Shown: positions 19,383-28,078, counted from the first letter of the stretch. The stretch is 64,000 nucleotides of DNA from Gemmatimonadales bacterium (GCA_019637315.1 JAHBVU010000010.1:52915-116914); one strand, 5' to 3'. The notes: generated by a model from the sequence alone, not told the origin. Program-made: numbers and translations.

Positions 19383-19455
<73 letters not shown>

Positions 19456-19472
19456 CTCGACCGAGCGACCCC

Positions 19473-19544
19473 GGCCCCATCGTCTAACGGTTAGGACACC
19501 ACTCTTTCAAGGTGGTAATACGGGTTCGATTCCCGTTGGGGTCA
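19473..19544 (+). tRNA. tRNA-Glu (TTC)
   Basis: Acceptor GGCCCCA/TGGGGTC, anticodon stem CCACT/GGTGG with loop CTTTCAA (anticodon TTC), T-arm ACGGG/CCCGT, discriminator A. It lies 17 bp after the CTC isoacceptor, so both Glu codons are served from one transcript. Confidence 0.93.
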
Positions 19545-19563
19545 TTCGACGTGAGGAACTGAC

Positions 19564-19636
<73 letters not shown>

Positions 19637-19680
19637 TGGTAGGACCAGTAGGTGTAAGCCCAGTCACAGCAACACTTTCC

Positions 19681-19714
19681 ACCGACGCGCTTGTTTGGGC
19701 GTCGGTTGCGTTTT
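19681..19714 (+). terminator. Terminator of the tRNA cluster
   Basis: ACCGACGC (19681-19688) pairs with GCGTCGGT (19699-19706) across a 10-nt loop and is followed by TGCGTTTT, 45 bp after the end of tRNA-Lys. Confidence 0.65.
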
Positions 19715-19744
19715 CTGCCTCATTTGGTCGTCGTTTGGTCATTC

Positions 19745-19905
19745 GACGCTGATCCATCCGTTTCTGCAATTCGAGCACTTCGGGGCGCCGATCCCGCAGG
19801 TACCGTTCGTAGTTCTTCAGGCTCGCGTGCCGGGTGAACCCCCATCGCGCTCTCGAGGTCGTCACCCGAGAGTACAACGGACCGGACACACGCCGGGATG
19901 CCCGA
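19745..19905 (-). pseudogene. C-terminal remnant of a tyrosine recombinase (integrase)
   Basis: The minus strand encodes GFTRHASLKNYERYLRDRR followed by PEVLELQKRMDQRR. The RHASLKNYERYL part resembles the last catalytic motif of phage-type integrases (GHxSLxTTERYL), with the Tyr of ERY as nucleophile. The residues just before it, SGDDLESAMG, are in another frame; removing one G of the 5-base run at 19839-19843 joins them. No earlier catalytic Arg box is found, so only the tail is left. The reading ends at the 3' side of tRNA-Lys, where such elements insert. Family assignment is tentative. Confidence 0.42.
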
Positions 19906-19983
19906 AACCACGACGTGCCTAGCGGCCGGCGGTGTGGTCGCCGAAGGGGTGTCCTGCCACCAACATCGTATGCGCTTTGACTT

Positions 19984-20036
19984 AATGTAACATAACACAT
20001 TGCGCTTATTACAATAATGTACTATGCTTGTATTGT
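19984..20036 (+). promoter_or_regulatory. Inverted repeats upstream of the toxin gene (operator candidates)
   Basis: This AT-rich stretch contains AATGT-N8-ACATT (19984-20001) and ACATA-like ACAATA-N14-TATTGT (20011-20016 with 20031-20036), 27 bp before the toxin start. Dyads here are typical binding sites for the antitoxin, which usually represses its own operon. Confidence 0.4.
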
Positions 20037-20062
20037 ACTTACAGCAAGGTGTCCTATAGGGG

Positions 20063-20416
20063 ATGATGTCAACAATGGCGATCGAAGTGATCGTGCTGGA
20101 CCACTTCCGGGATTGGTACGAGGAACTCCCGGACGACGAAGCGGCGGAAGTGACGGTGGCGATCGAGGAGCTGGAGGAGCACGGGGTGCGGCTGGGATTC
20201 CCCCAGTCGTCTGCAATCAAAGGGACACGGTTCGCACTTCGCGAGTTGCGTCGACAAGTTAAGGGGCGACCGTTTCGCATCCTGTACTGCTTCGATCCGA
20301 AGCGCCAGGCGGTCGTCATCCTAGGTGGCGACCAGGGCGGCGATGATCGGTGGTATGATCGAAACGTGCCCAAGGCGGAGCAGCTGATGCGAGAGTATCT
20401 GGACACATTGGACTGA
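20063..20416 (+). CDS. RelE/HigB-like type II toxin
   Basis: The 117-residue protein fits the phage Gp49/HigB-like RelE superfamily: DHFRDWYEELPDDEAAEVTV at the start, then SSAIKGTRFALRELRRQVKG, RPFRILYCFDPKRQAVVILG and a helical end KAEQLMREYL. Toxins of this family cleave mRNA, often on the ribosome. The gene is followed by an XRE-family antitoxin gene on the same strand, toxin first as in higBA. ATG 20063 is chosen; ATG 20075 is also possible. Its local base composition is less GC-rich than the flanks and it lies beside an integrase remnant, consistent with horizontal acquisition. Confidence 0.85.
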   Translation: MMSTMAIEVIVLDHFRDWYEELPDDEAAEVTVAIEELEEHGVRLGFPQSSAIKGTRFALRELRRQVKGRPFRILYCFDPKRQAVVILGGDQGGDDRWYDRNVPKAEQLMREYLDTLD

Positions 20417-20553
20417 AGGTTTGGACCGACTAAGAAAGAAGATGGACCCAGATAGCCGACTGACCGAACCCGAATCGGAAGAAGCAGCTAGCAAACGACA
20501 CCAGATACCGAAAAAACAATCGACACACATACATGGACCAAGGAGAATCGGTG

Positions 20554-20886
20554 ATGGCAAAGGACACGAAGAAGACGGGTCGGCCCTGGAAGGAAGTCCG
20601 GCGTACCTTCTCGCCAGAGGTGGAGGCCGACATCGCGGCGAAGGTTGCCGCGACGCGGGCGAGCATGCCTCTGGCTGGCCTTCGCCAAGCCAAGCAGTAT
20701 ACGCAGGAAACATTGGCGGAAGCGATGGGGCTCGAACAGCAGTCGGCGGTATCACGCTTGGAGCACCAGGCCGATATGTATGTCTCGACGCTCCGTCGCT
20801 ACATCGAGGCGATGGGCGGGCAGTTGGAAATCGTCGCCCGCTTCCCGGAGGGGGACGTGCGGATTGATCAGTTCGAAGCTGCCTAA
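20554..20886 (+). CDS. HigA-like XRE-family antitoxin
   Basis: The 110-residue protein has a helix-turn-helix at about residues 45-95 (LRQAKQYTQETLAEAMGLEQ, then SAVSRLEHQADMYVSTLRRY) and a short C-terminal strand region (GQLEIVARFPEGDV). This is the XRE/HigA antitoxin layout; it should bind the toxin and repress the operon. AGGAGA (20541-20546) is 7 nt before ATG 20554; an in-frame ATG at 20533 would add seven residues. A 137-bp AT-richer gap separates it from the toxin, longer than usual, so the antitoxin may also have its own promoter. Confidence 0.85.
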   Translation: MAKDTKKTGRPWKEVRRTFSPEVEADIAAKVAATRASMPLAGLRQAKQYTQETLAEAMGLEQQSAVSRLEHQADMYVSTLRRYIEAMGGQLEIVARFPEGDVRIDQFEAA

Positions 20887-20981
20887 CGACGCCCTGCTTC
20901 GTCGTGGGTCGTAAGGCGACTCGCAAAACAGAGGCGGGTACCCCGGCCGATGGGCGACCGGGGTACCGCGCCGACGTTCGG

Positions 20982-22424
20982 CTACTGCCAGCTGCCGCCG
21001 AACGCCTTGTACAACTGCACCGTCGTGATCAGCGCCTGGCGCTGCGTTCCGACCAGGCCGAGTTCGGCCGCATACAGGCCGCGCTGGGCATCGAGCACCT
21101 CGAGGTAGCTCGAAATTCCCGCTGCATAGCGCTGCTCAGCCAGCGCAACGGCCCGTCGCAGCGCCTGCGTCTGGGTCAGCTGCGCCGCCAGCTGCTGGCG
21201 GGAGAGCCGAACGGCCGAGAGCGCGTCATTGGCCTCACGGAGCGCGGTCAGGACGGTGCGCTCGTAGTCGATCCGGGCCTGATCGGCCCGGGCTGCGGCA
21301 GCCCGCTGCTGATTGAGCAGACGTCCACCGGTGAAGAGCGGGAGTGACACGTTGACGCCGGCGGCGTAGACCTCGCCGTTGGTGGCAAACAGCCCGCTGA
21401 AGTCCGGCTGCTGGGTGCCGTACGAACCGGTCAGGGCAATGCGCGGCAACCGGTTCCCGACCGCCACGCCGACCCGAGCTGCCGCTGCGGACCACGACTT
21501 GGTGGCGCGCATCACGTCCGGCCGGCGGGCCAGAAGGCTCGAGGAGATGGAGTCCGGTGGCGTAAGCTTGCGCACGGTCGAATCGAGGGGCAGCCCGCGC
21601 ACGATGGGCTGGGGCGCCTGACCGAGCAGCAGTGAGAGCTGGTTTTCCTTGTGGGTCCGCAGCCGAATGAACTCCGCCACCCGCGCGGCGGGGCCGGCAA
21701 GCTCGGCTTCGAACTGCCGGACGTCGAGCTCGGAAATCACCCCCTGGGCAAAGCGCTGTCGAGCCAGGCGCAAGGTCGCTTCGCGGCTGAGCAGCGTCTG
21801 CTCGGTGACGCGCACGTTCTCGTCCAGTTCGCGAAGCTCGAGATACGCGGTGACCACGTCGCTCACCAGGCTGAGCAGAATCGCCTGGCGGTCGTCCTCT
21901 CGGGCACCCCAGTCGAAGCGAGCGGCCTGGGTTTGCCGCCGCAGCTTGCCCCAGAAGTCGAGCTCCCACTGCAGGTCGGCCGAGATTCGGACGGCGTCGA
22001 ACTGCATGGCACCGAGCGAGCCGAAGACCGTTTGGTTGGTGGTATAGGAACCGTTGGCATCGAGTCGCGGAAGCAGGTCGCCCCGGGCGGCGCCGAAGAG
22101 CGCCCGGTACTCCCGGACCCGGGCTGCGGCAGCCTGCAGATCGAGGTTCCCCTCGACCGCGGTGCGCACCAGAGTGGCCAGCGCCGGATCGTCGACCACG
22201 TCGAGCCACTGCAGCGCGATCGCTGCCGGGTCGTCGGTGAGCACGAGCGGTCCGGTCGCGGGCAGGTTGGCGGTGACCAGTGAATCGAGCAGTGGCTGCC
22301 GAACCCCGTCCGTCGCGGCCGGCCGGAGCGGCGCGATCGGAGCCGGGTGGACCTGCGGCGAGGGGCCAACCGCACAGCCGGCCGCCAGGGCAAGCGGCAG
22401 GAGAATGCGAAGCGAGCGGATCAT
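20982..22424 (-). CDS. RND efflux outer-membrane factor (NodT/TolC-family lipoprotein)
   Basis: The 480-residue protein begins with a lipoprotein signal (LPLALAAGCAVGP) and has two TolC-like repeats: NLDLQAAAARVREYRALFGA, LQWELDFWGKLRRQTQAARF in the first half and VGVAVGNRLPRIALTGSYGT, QRYAAGISSYLEVLDAQRGL in the second. It forms the outer-membrane channel of the tripartite pump. ATG 22424 overlaps the RND gene stop by 4 nt (ATGA), so the three pump parts are translationally coupled. Confidence 0.93.
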   Translation of the reverse strand: MIRSLRILLPLALAAGCAVGPSPQVHPAPIAPLRPAATDGVRQPLLDSLVTANLPATGPLVLTDDPAAIALQWLDVVDDPALATLVRTAVEGNLDLQAAAARVREYRALFGAARGDLLPRLDANGSYTTNQTVFGSLGAMQFDAVRISADLQWELDFWGKLRRQTQAARFDWGAREDDRQAILLSLVSDVVTAYLELRELDENVRVTEQTLLSREATLRLARQRFAQGVISELDVRQFEAELAGPAARVAEFIRLRTHKENQLSLLLGQAPQPIVRGLPLDSTVRKLTPPDSISSSLLARRPDVMRATKSWSAAAARVGVAVGNRLPRIALTGSYGTQQPDFSGLFATNGEVYAAGVNVSLPLFTGGRLLNQQRAAAARADQARIDYERTVLTALREANDALSAVRLSRQQLAAQLTQTQALRRAVALAEQRYAAGISSYLEVLDAQRGLYAAELGLVGTQRQALITTVQLYKAFGGSWQ

Positions 22425-25400
22425 GACCGTCCCTCCGCGGCACTGGCCGGCACAGAATGCTTTCGCTCGGTCAGCCGCTGGATCACGAAGAAGAAGAGGG
22501 GAATGAAGAAGACGCCGATCATGGTCGCCGCCAGCATCCCGAAGAACACACCGGTGCCGAGTGAGTGTCGACCTGCGGCGCCCGCGCCGCCCGAGACCAC
22601 CAGCGGCAGGACACCCAGGATGAACGCGAACGAGGTCATCAGAATGGGGCGGAAGCGCTCTCGCGCTGCCTGCAAGGCCGCCTCCCGAACGGCGAGGCCC
22701 TTCCGTCGGAGCGCGGTCGCGAACTCGACGATCAGGATCGCGTTCTTGGCCGCCAGCCCGACCACGGTGATCAAGCCGACCGTGAAGTAGATGTCGCTGG
22801 GTATGCCGCGCAGCCAGACGCCCAGGTAGGCGCCGGCCACTCCGAAGGGCACGCCGAGCACGACCGCGAAAGGAATCGCCCAGCTTTCGTACAGCGCAGC
22901 AAGCACCAGGAAGACCAGGATCAGGCCCAGGACGAAGACCAACCCGGCTTCGCCGCTGGTACGCCGCTCCTGGAACGACTGCCCGCTCAAGGCCGATCCG
23001 ATTCCCTCGGCTGCGTACTTCTCGGCCACCAGCCGATCGACTGCATCGAGCATCTCCCCTGAACTCTTGCCTGGTTTCGGGGTGGCCGTCACCATGGCGG
23101 AGGGGAATCCGTTGAATCGGGTCACCATGCTTGGCCCGGTGCGCATCTCGGTTCGAATCAGCGAGCCCAATGGCACCATGTCGCCGCCGTGGCCCCGGAC
23201 GTAGAGACGGGAGATATCCTCCGGGTGCTGGCGGAACGGCGCTCCGGCGTCGGCCTGAACCCGCCAGGTTCGGCCGTAGAGGTTGAAATCGTTGACATAG
23301 AGCGTCGACAGGAGAGCCTGCATCGTCGACGAAATCGCACCGATACTGACGCCCTTCGCTGCGGCGGCGTCCCGGTCGATCTCGACGTAGACCTGCGGAA
23401 CATCGGCGCGGATGTTGGTGTTGGCGCCCTGGATCTCGGGCAGCGCGTTGGCATCCGCGACGAAGGCGCGTGCCTGCTGCGCAAACTGGCGGATGTCGCT
23501 GCCGGTCCGCGCCTGCAGGTTGAGCTCCAGGCCCGCCGACGTGCCCAAGCCGGGGACCTCGGGGAAGTTGAAGCCGAACGCAATCCCTTCCTTCATGCCC
23601 CAGAGGGCGCCGTTGGTACGGGCCAGGATCGCGTCGACGCTCTGATCCGCACTCCGCTCCTTCCAGGGTGCCAGGCGCACGAACATGGTGGCGCTGTTGG
23701 TCTGGGTGGCTCGGGTCAGGATGTCGAGCCCGACCATGGCCGTAATGTTGGTGACGGCAGGTTCCCGGGCCAGCATCGCTTCGACCTGTTCCACAAATGC
23801 CTCGGTCCGGGGCAGGGACGCCGCGTCCGGCAGCTGGATCGAGATCACGAAGAAGCCCTTGTCCTCGGTTGGCAGGAACCCGGTCGGGACCCGACGAGCG
23901 AGCACGGCGGTGAGGACCGTCATCACGGCAAAGACAGCCAGCCAGCGCCGGGGCCGGCCGACCAGACGACCGACGCCGCCCAGGTAGCGATCGGTAACCC
24001 GGTGGAACCAGGCGTTGAACTTCCGAGCGTACTTGTTGGTGCTGTCTTCGTTGGAGTGAGTCAGCATCACGGCGCACAGGGCCGGTGTCAGCGTCAACGC
24101 CACGATGCCCGACAGCACCACCGAGATCACGATGGTCACGGCAAACTGCTTGTAGAACTCGCCGGTTACCCCGCCGATGAAGGCAACAGGCACGAACACC
24201 GCACAGAGCACCAGCACGATGGCCACCAGCGCGCCGGACACCTGCCGCATGGCTCGATTGGCGGCCTCGCGCGGAGGCACGTGTTCTTCGGCCATGATGC
24301 GTTCGACATTCTCGATCACCACGATCGCGTCGTCGACCACGATACCGATGGCGAGCACCAGGCCGAACAGGGTCAGCGTATTGATCGACATGCCCAGGGC
24401 CTGGAGGCCAAGGAAGGTGCCGATGATACTGACGGGAACGGCCAGCAGCGGAATCACGGTGGCGCGCCAGCTCTGCAAGAAGATGAAGACGACCAGCGTG
24501 ACCAGCACCATCGCCTCGAGCAGGGTCTTGACGACTTCGGTGATCGACTCCCGAATGAACGGGGTGGTATCGAACGCCGCCTGCCATCGGAAGCCGGGCG
24601 GGAAGGTCCGACTCAACTCCGCCATCCGATCGTCGATGGCCTGTTTGACGTCGAGGGCGTTGGCGCCCGGCCGCTGGTTGACCAGGAAGTTGGTGGTCGG
24701 TTTGCCGTTCAGGCGACCGGTCGCGTCGTAGCTGCGGGCGCCCAGGGTGGCGCTGCCGACATCGCTTACTCGAATCAGCGAGCCGTCGGTTCGGGCCCGC
24801 ACCACCACGCTGTCGAACTGCGCAGCAGTCGCGAGCCGGCCCCGGGTGGTCACGGCAAAGGTCAGCTGGGTCGACTCGGGCGAAGGCTGTCGGCCCAGGC
24901 GCCCCGCCGGGTTGGTGGCGTTCTGATCCCGAATTGCGGCGGCCACTTCCTGGACCGTGACGCCCAGGCGCGCCATTCGATCAGGATCCAGGCTGATCTG
25001 CATGGCAAACTCGCGCCCGCCAAAGGCCTGGGCGTTGCCGACGCCGGGAATTCGCTTCAGCTCGTCTTCGACGTACAGCTTGGCGTAGTTGGTAATGAAC
25101 TCGATGTTGTGATTGGGGTCGTCGGAGGTCAGCGACCCGACCATCAGAATGTCGCTCTGCGACTTCTGAATCACGATGCCGTTGCGGCGGACCTCCTCCG
25201 GGAGCTGCGGCTCGGCGAGTTTGACCGCGTTCTGGACGTCGACGGCGGCCAGATCCTGGTCGCGCGAGATGTCGAACACGATCTCCAGGTTCATGACGCC
25301 ATCGGACGAGTTGGCCGACTTGAAGTAGAGCAGCCCGTTGAGTCCTGAGAGTTGCTGCTCGATCGGAGCCGCGACCGCCTGGGCCACGTCTTCTGCGGTT

Positions 25401-25588
25401 GCGCCCGGGAACACAGCCGTGACCTGAATCGAGGGCGGCGTGATCTGCGGGAACCGCGCAATCGGCAAGGTACGTATCGCGAACAGCCCCAGCAGGACGA
25501 TCACGATCGAGATCACGGCGGCCGTGACGGGTCGCCGGATGAACAGGTACTCCCGCTCGGTTGGCGGGAGTGGGCTCGGCGTACTCAT
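22421..25588 (-). CDS. HAE1-family RND efflux transporter (AcrB-like)
   Basis: The 1055-residue inner-membrane transporter has 12 predicted helices and two large periplasmic loops. It starts with FIRRPVTAAVISIVIVLLGL and has the proton-relay Asp pair in TM4 (GIVVDDAIVVIENVERIMAE), plus the N-terminal PN1 block (PQITPPSIQVTAVFPGATAE) of the AcrB/MexB group. It exports hydrophobic drugs, dyes or detergents by proton antiport. It lies between its adaptor and outer-membrane partner with 4-nt overlaps on both sides. Substrate range cannot be read from the sequence. Confidence 0.95.
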   Translation of the reverse strand: MSTPSPLPPTEREYLFIRRPVTAAVISIVIVLLGLFAIRTLPIARFPQITPPSIQVTAVFPGATAEDVAQAVAAPIEQQLSGLNGLLYFKSANSSDGVMNLEIVFDISRDQDLAAVDVQNAVKLAEPQLPEEVRRNGIVIQKSQSDILMVGSLTSDDPNHNIEFITNYAKLYVEDELKRIPGVGNAQAFGGREFAMQISLDPDRMARLGVTVQEVAAAIRDQNATNPAGRLGRQPSPESTQLTFAVTTRGRLATAAQFDSVVVRARTDGSLIRVSDVGSATLGARSYDATGRLNGKPTTNFLVNQRPGANALDVKQAIDDRMAELSRTFPPGFRWQAAFDTTPFIRESITEVVKTLLEAMVLVTLVVFIFLQSWRATVIPLLAVPVSIIGTFLGLQALGMSINTLTLFGLVLAIGIVVDDAIVVIENVERIMAEEHVPPREAANRAMRQVSGALVAIVLVLCAVFVPVAFIGGVTGEFYKQFAVTIVISVVLSGIVALTLTPALCAVMLTHSNEDSTNKYARKFNAWFHRVTDRYLGGVGRLVGRPRRWLAVFAVMTVLTAVLARRVPTGFLPTEDKGFFVISIQLPDAASLPRTEAFVEQVEAMLAREPAVTNITAMVGLDILTRATQTNSATMFVRLAPWKERSADQSVDAILARTNGALWGMKEGIAFGFNFPEVPGLGTSAGLELNLQARTGSDIRQFAQQARAFVADANALPEIQGANTNIRADVPQVYVEIDRDAAAAKGVSIGAISSTMQALLSTLYVNDFNLYGRTWRVQADAGAPFRQHPEDISRLYVRGHGGDMVPLGSLIRTEMRTGPSMVTRFNGFPSAMVTATPKPGKSSGEMLDAVDRLVAEKYAAEGIGSALSGQSFQERRTSGEAGLVFVLGLILVFLVLAALYESWAIPFAVVLGVPFGVAGAYLGVWLRGIPSDIYFTVGLITVVGLAAKNAILIVEFATALRRKGLAVREAALQAARERFRPILMTSFAFILGVLPLVVSGGAGAAGRHSLGTGVFFGMLAATMIGVFFIPLFFFVIQRLTERKHSVPASAAEGRS

Positions 25589-26712
25589 GCGCCAGGCCTT
25601 GCTGCCGCAACCGGCTTGACCACCGCACCAGGACCAATCTTCTGGATCCCGTCGACGACGATGCGATCGCCGGCGGCGATACCCTCTTCGATGATCCAGA
25701 GGCTGTCGAGCAAGGGGCCGGTGCGAACATCGCGGGCGTGGACCGTATCACCGGCGCCGACGGTATAGACGAACTGGCGGTTGAGGACTTGCTGGACCGC
25801 GCGCTGGGGCACGGCGAGGGTGTTGGCTCGCTGTAAGCCGCGCAGCGAGGCCCGGACGAACTGTCCCGGGACGAGGAGCCGTTCGCCGTTGGTGAAGGTG
25901 GCGCGGTATTGCTGCGTTCCGGTGGCCGGGTCGACGACGGGATCGACGAAATCGATCCGGCCCTGGCGGGGATAGGCGGAGCCGTCGGGCAGGGTCAGGC
26001 CGATCTCCACGGTGCCGCCGGGCTGCAGCGCCTTGGCCGTGGCCGGATCGCGCCGCCAGGCAAGTGTTTGTGCCGAGCTGGGGCGGAAGGAGACGTACAC
26101 GGGGTCGATCACGTCGATGGTCGTCAGTAGATCGCCGGGGCCGGTGACCCGCGATCCGATCTGGAGATGGGCTCGGCCGACCCGCCCGGCAATCGGTGCT
26201 CGGACGGTGGCTTCGTCGAGGTCCTTCCTGGCGCGGTCGACGGCGGCGCGCATGTCGTCGGCGCTGGCGCGGGCTCGCGCCAGCTCGGCATCGGCGTCGT
26301 CGACATCGCGCCGGGCGACGGCGTTGTCGGCCAGCAGCGGCGTGAGGCGCGCCAGGTTGCGCTCGGCGTTGGTCAGCCGTGCCTGGGCTTCGGCCAGCCG
26401 GCTCTGGGCGCTGCGCCAGGCGGCATCGTATTGGAGCGGGTCGATTCGGTAGAGCACCTGACCGGCCTGAACCGCGGCGCCTTCCGTGAAAGGACGCTCG
26501 AGCACGATCCCAGCCACCTGGGCCCGGATTTCGACACTCCGGTACGCCTCCACGGCGCCCATGAACTCGATCGACTCGCCGAGCGTTTGGGGAATGGCTT
26601 CGACCACGGTGACTTCGGTTGGCGGCATGACGGGCGGCGGCGGAGCCTGGCAGGCCAGCAACGGCAAGCCGAGCAGGAGCGCAGCAATCGGGTAGCGGTG
26701 AGTCGAGTACAT
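25585..26712 (-). CDS. RND efflux periplasmic adaptor (membrane fusion lipoprotein)
   Basis: The 375-residue AcrA/MexA-like protein has a lipobox (GLPLLACQAP), a split biotinyl/lipoyl domain (YRSVEIRAQVAGIVLERPF and ATVRAPIAGRVGRAHLQIGS), a helical hairpin (about residues 100-165) and beta-barrel and membrane-proximal domains (QGRIDFVDPVVDPATGTQQY, VPQRAVQQV). It links the inner-membrane RND pump with the outer-membrane channel. It begins 2 bp after the TetR stop and overlaps the RND start. Confidence 0.94.
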   Translation of the reverse strand: MYSTHRYPIAALLLGLPLLACQAPPPPVMPPTEVTVVEAIPQTLGESIEFMGAVEAYRSVEIRAQVAGIVLERPFTEGAAVQAGQVLYRIDPLQYDAAWRSAQSRLAEAQARLTNAERNLARLTPLLADNAVARRDVDDADAELARARASADDMRAAVDRARKDLDEATVRAPIAGRVGRAHLQIGSRVTGPGDLLTTIDVIDPVYVSFRPSSAQTLAWRRDPATAKALQPGGTVEIGLTLPDGSAYPRQGRIDFVDPVVDPATGTQQYRATFTNGERLLVPGQFVRASLRGLQRANTLAVPQRAVQQVLNRQFVYTVGAGDTVHARDVRTGPLLDSLWIIEEGIAAGDRIVVDGIQKIGPGAVVKPVAAARPGA

Positions 26713-26714
26713 GC

Positions 26715-27383
26715 TCAGGGTGTTCCGGGCTCGATGAGAGCGTGGCTGACGAGGTCGAGATAGGTCTCGACCATGTGGTCGGCGGTCGGACTGCGCGGAT
26801 CGAAGTGCGACAGGCGGGCATGGGCGACGAGCATGCCCATCAGGGCGCTTGCGAGGACTCGTGCGGTTCGATCCGGGTCGAGCCGGCGGAACTCGCCGTG
26901 CTGGATCCCGGCCTCGATCGCGCCGGAGAAGAGGCGACGCCAGCGGTCGCCGACTTCGGTGCAGAGCAGGTGGCCGGCCTCGGGAAAGGTGCTGGCCTGG
27001 GCCAGGCCGGTGAACAGCAGATCCCCGGTGCCCAGACGCCGAACCCGGTCGGCCATGCGCTGCAGCAACCCTACGATCAGGCTTCGGTAGGAGCCCTGGT
27101 GGCCGGCGAGAATCGCCTCTTCCTTGGCGAACTCCTCATGCAGCCGGTCGAACAGGGCGGCGCGGAAGAGGTCTTCCTTGCTGCCGAAGTAATGTGCCAC
27201 CGTGCCGACGCAGACGCCGGCTCGTTTGGCGATGTCGGTCAGCGTGGCGTGGTCGTAACCTCGCTGGCCGAAGACACTGGCGGCAGCATCGACGATTTCG
27301 CTGCGTCGTTCGGCGGGGCGTCGGCGCCATCGGGGCTGGCGGTCGGAGGCGTCACTCGTGCTTGTTGCGGATTCTTCCGGCAA
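26715..27383 (-). CDS. TetR/AcrR-family repressor of the efflux operon
   Basis: The 222-residue protein has the TetR N-terminal HTH (RRSEIVDAAASVFGQRGYDH then TLTDIAKRAGVCVGTVAHYF, about residues 24-75) and a helical ligand domain. Its gene is first in the pump operon, ending 2 bp before the adaptor, so it very likely autoregulates and controls the pump. The first in-frame start is TTG 27383, with no clear Shine-Dalgarno; the region upstream holds two dyads with the same AATTG/CAATT half-sites, one covering this start. The inducer is unknown. Confidence 0.88.
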   Translation of the reverse strand: MPEESATSTSDASDRQPRWRRRPAERRSEIVDAAASVFGQRGYDHATLTDIAKRAGVCVGTVAHYFGSKEDLFRAALFDRLHEEFAKEEAILAGHQGSYRSLIVGLLQRMADRVRRLGTGDLLFTGLAQASTFPEAGHLLCTEVGDRWRRLFSGAIEAGIQHGEFRRLDPDRTARVLASALMGMLVAHARLSHFDPRSPTADHMVETYLDLVSHALIEPGTP

Positions 27384-27399
27384 TTGTGATTACTCAATT
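27382..27399. promoter_or_regulatory. Putative TetR operator overlapping the repressor start
   Basis: AATTG (27382-27386) and CAATT (27395-27399) form a dyad with 8-bp spacing that covers the TTG start codon of the TetR gene. The half-site recurs in the dyad at 27445-27466. Confidence 0.4.
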
Positions 27400-27444
27400 C
27401 GTGTATTTCAAGCGCTTGCCAAGTAATCATTTACAAACCAATAA

Positions 27445-27466
27445 TAATTGAATATACACTCAATTA
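27445..27466. promoter_or_regulatory. Perfect 7-bp inverted repeat, putative TetR operator
   Basis: TAATTGA (27445-27451) and TCAATTA (27460-27466) are exact inverted arms around 8 bp in the AT-rich gap upstream of the TetR-led efflux operon. Size and symmetry fit a TetR dimer site. Confidence 0.5.
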
Positions 27467-27534
27467 CTGCAGCGGTCCAGCCCTGACACCGTCCCCGCGG
27501 CACTTTCGACAATTTCGGCTTTTGTTCGGTAAAA

Positions 27535-27562
27535 GCAAGGTTTTTTCCCAACTTGTTCTTTG
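27535..27562 (+). promoter_or_regulatory. 28-bp repeated element, copy 1 (upstream of the CPPYCG-protein gene)
   Basis: The element reads GCAAGGTTTTTTCCCAACTT then GTTCTTTG and recurs at 30268-30295 with one difference (C at 27558, G at 30291). It contains an imperfect dyad CAAGGTT...AACTTG. It lies 100 bp before ATG 27663. Likely a binding site or promoter element shared by the two flanking small-protein genes. Confidence 0.6.
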
Positions 27563-27662
27563 CCTGGCAGCCTGGGAGTTTTGTGCTGTTGGGGCCAGGT
27601 TCAACGACGTCGAACGAACTTGGACGCCCCGATATTCGAATTGACCCGTGTGAGGAGCATCA

Positions 27663-28070
27663 ATGATGGTTCGCAAACCCTCGAAGCGCGCCGCGACATC
27701 GAAGCTGTCAGTGGTCAAGGCGCCGGCCAAAGAGCCCAAGCGCCGAGTGCCGCCGTTCGGTACCCGCAAGCACCGGCTGACGCATGCCCAGGCTCGGCGG
27801 ATGCGGCTGCTCTACCTCAAGAAGTTCGCCGGGCGGGCTGGCGAACTGGTGCCCTCGGCCTACGGCGTCAACATCTTCAAGGACATCTTGGCGCAGAAGG
27901 GCTGCGCTGGCCTGCGCTTCTATCCGGGTGTCGATGCCAAGGGTGCCGTGACGCTGATGTTCTGCGGCGTCGACATCGAGGGCAATGACATCCTCAAGGG
28001 CATCATCGGCGACACGCCGTGGAAGTGCCCGCCGTACTGTGGGGACATCAACGGCGTCTTCAACTTCTAG
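27663..28070 (+). CDS. Small basic-N-terminal protein with C-terminal CPPYCG motif, unknown function
   Basis: The 135-residue protein has a very basic, low-complexity first 50 residues (VRKPSKRAATSKLSVVKAPA), then a compact region: NIFKDILAQKGCAGLRFYPG, VTLMFCGVDIEGNDILKGI and the end PWKCPPYCGDINGVFNF. I recall uncharacterised proteins, mainly of Bacteroidota and myxobacteria, with a similar GxRFYxG...VGVDxxGND...CPPxCG ending, but know no function. The two terminal cysteines could bind metal or form a disulfide. No signal peptide. It starts a row of genes with a 7-TM protein, histidine kinase and response regulator, and has the 28-bp element upstream. ATG at 27666 is an equal alternative start. 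Confidence 0.7.
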   Translation: MMVRKPSKRAATSKLSVVKAPAKEPKRRVPPFGTRKHRLTHAQARRMRLLYLKKFAGRAGELVPSAYGVNIFKDILAQKGCAGLRFYPGVDAKGAVTLMFCGVDIEGNDILKGIIGDTPWKCPPYCGDINGVFNF

Positions 28071-28078
28071 TCGGCGCG

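Noticed and set aside
20982..24587. Single minus-strand frame covering outer-membrane factor and part of the RND gene (1201 codons)
   Set aside because: Only the part from ATG 22424 is a real protein; the upstream part is the RND gene read in a wrong frame. Not a fusion.
23189..25348. 719-codon plus-strand open frame antisense to the RND transporter
   Set aside because: Shadow of the transporter codon bias; rich in His, Asp and Gln with no motif.
27409..27418. Palindrome CAAGCGCTTG in the TetR-upstream gap
   Set aside because: Short, contiguous and unrepeated; the AATTG/CAATT dyads are better operator candidates.
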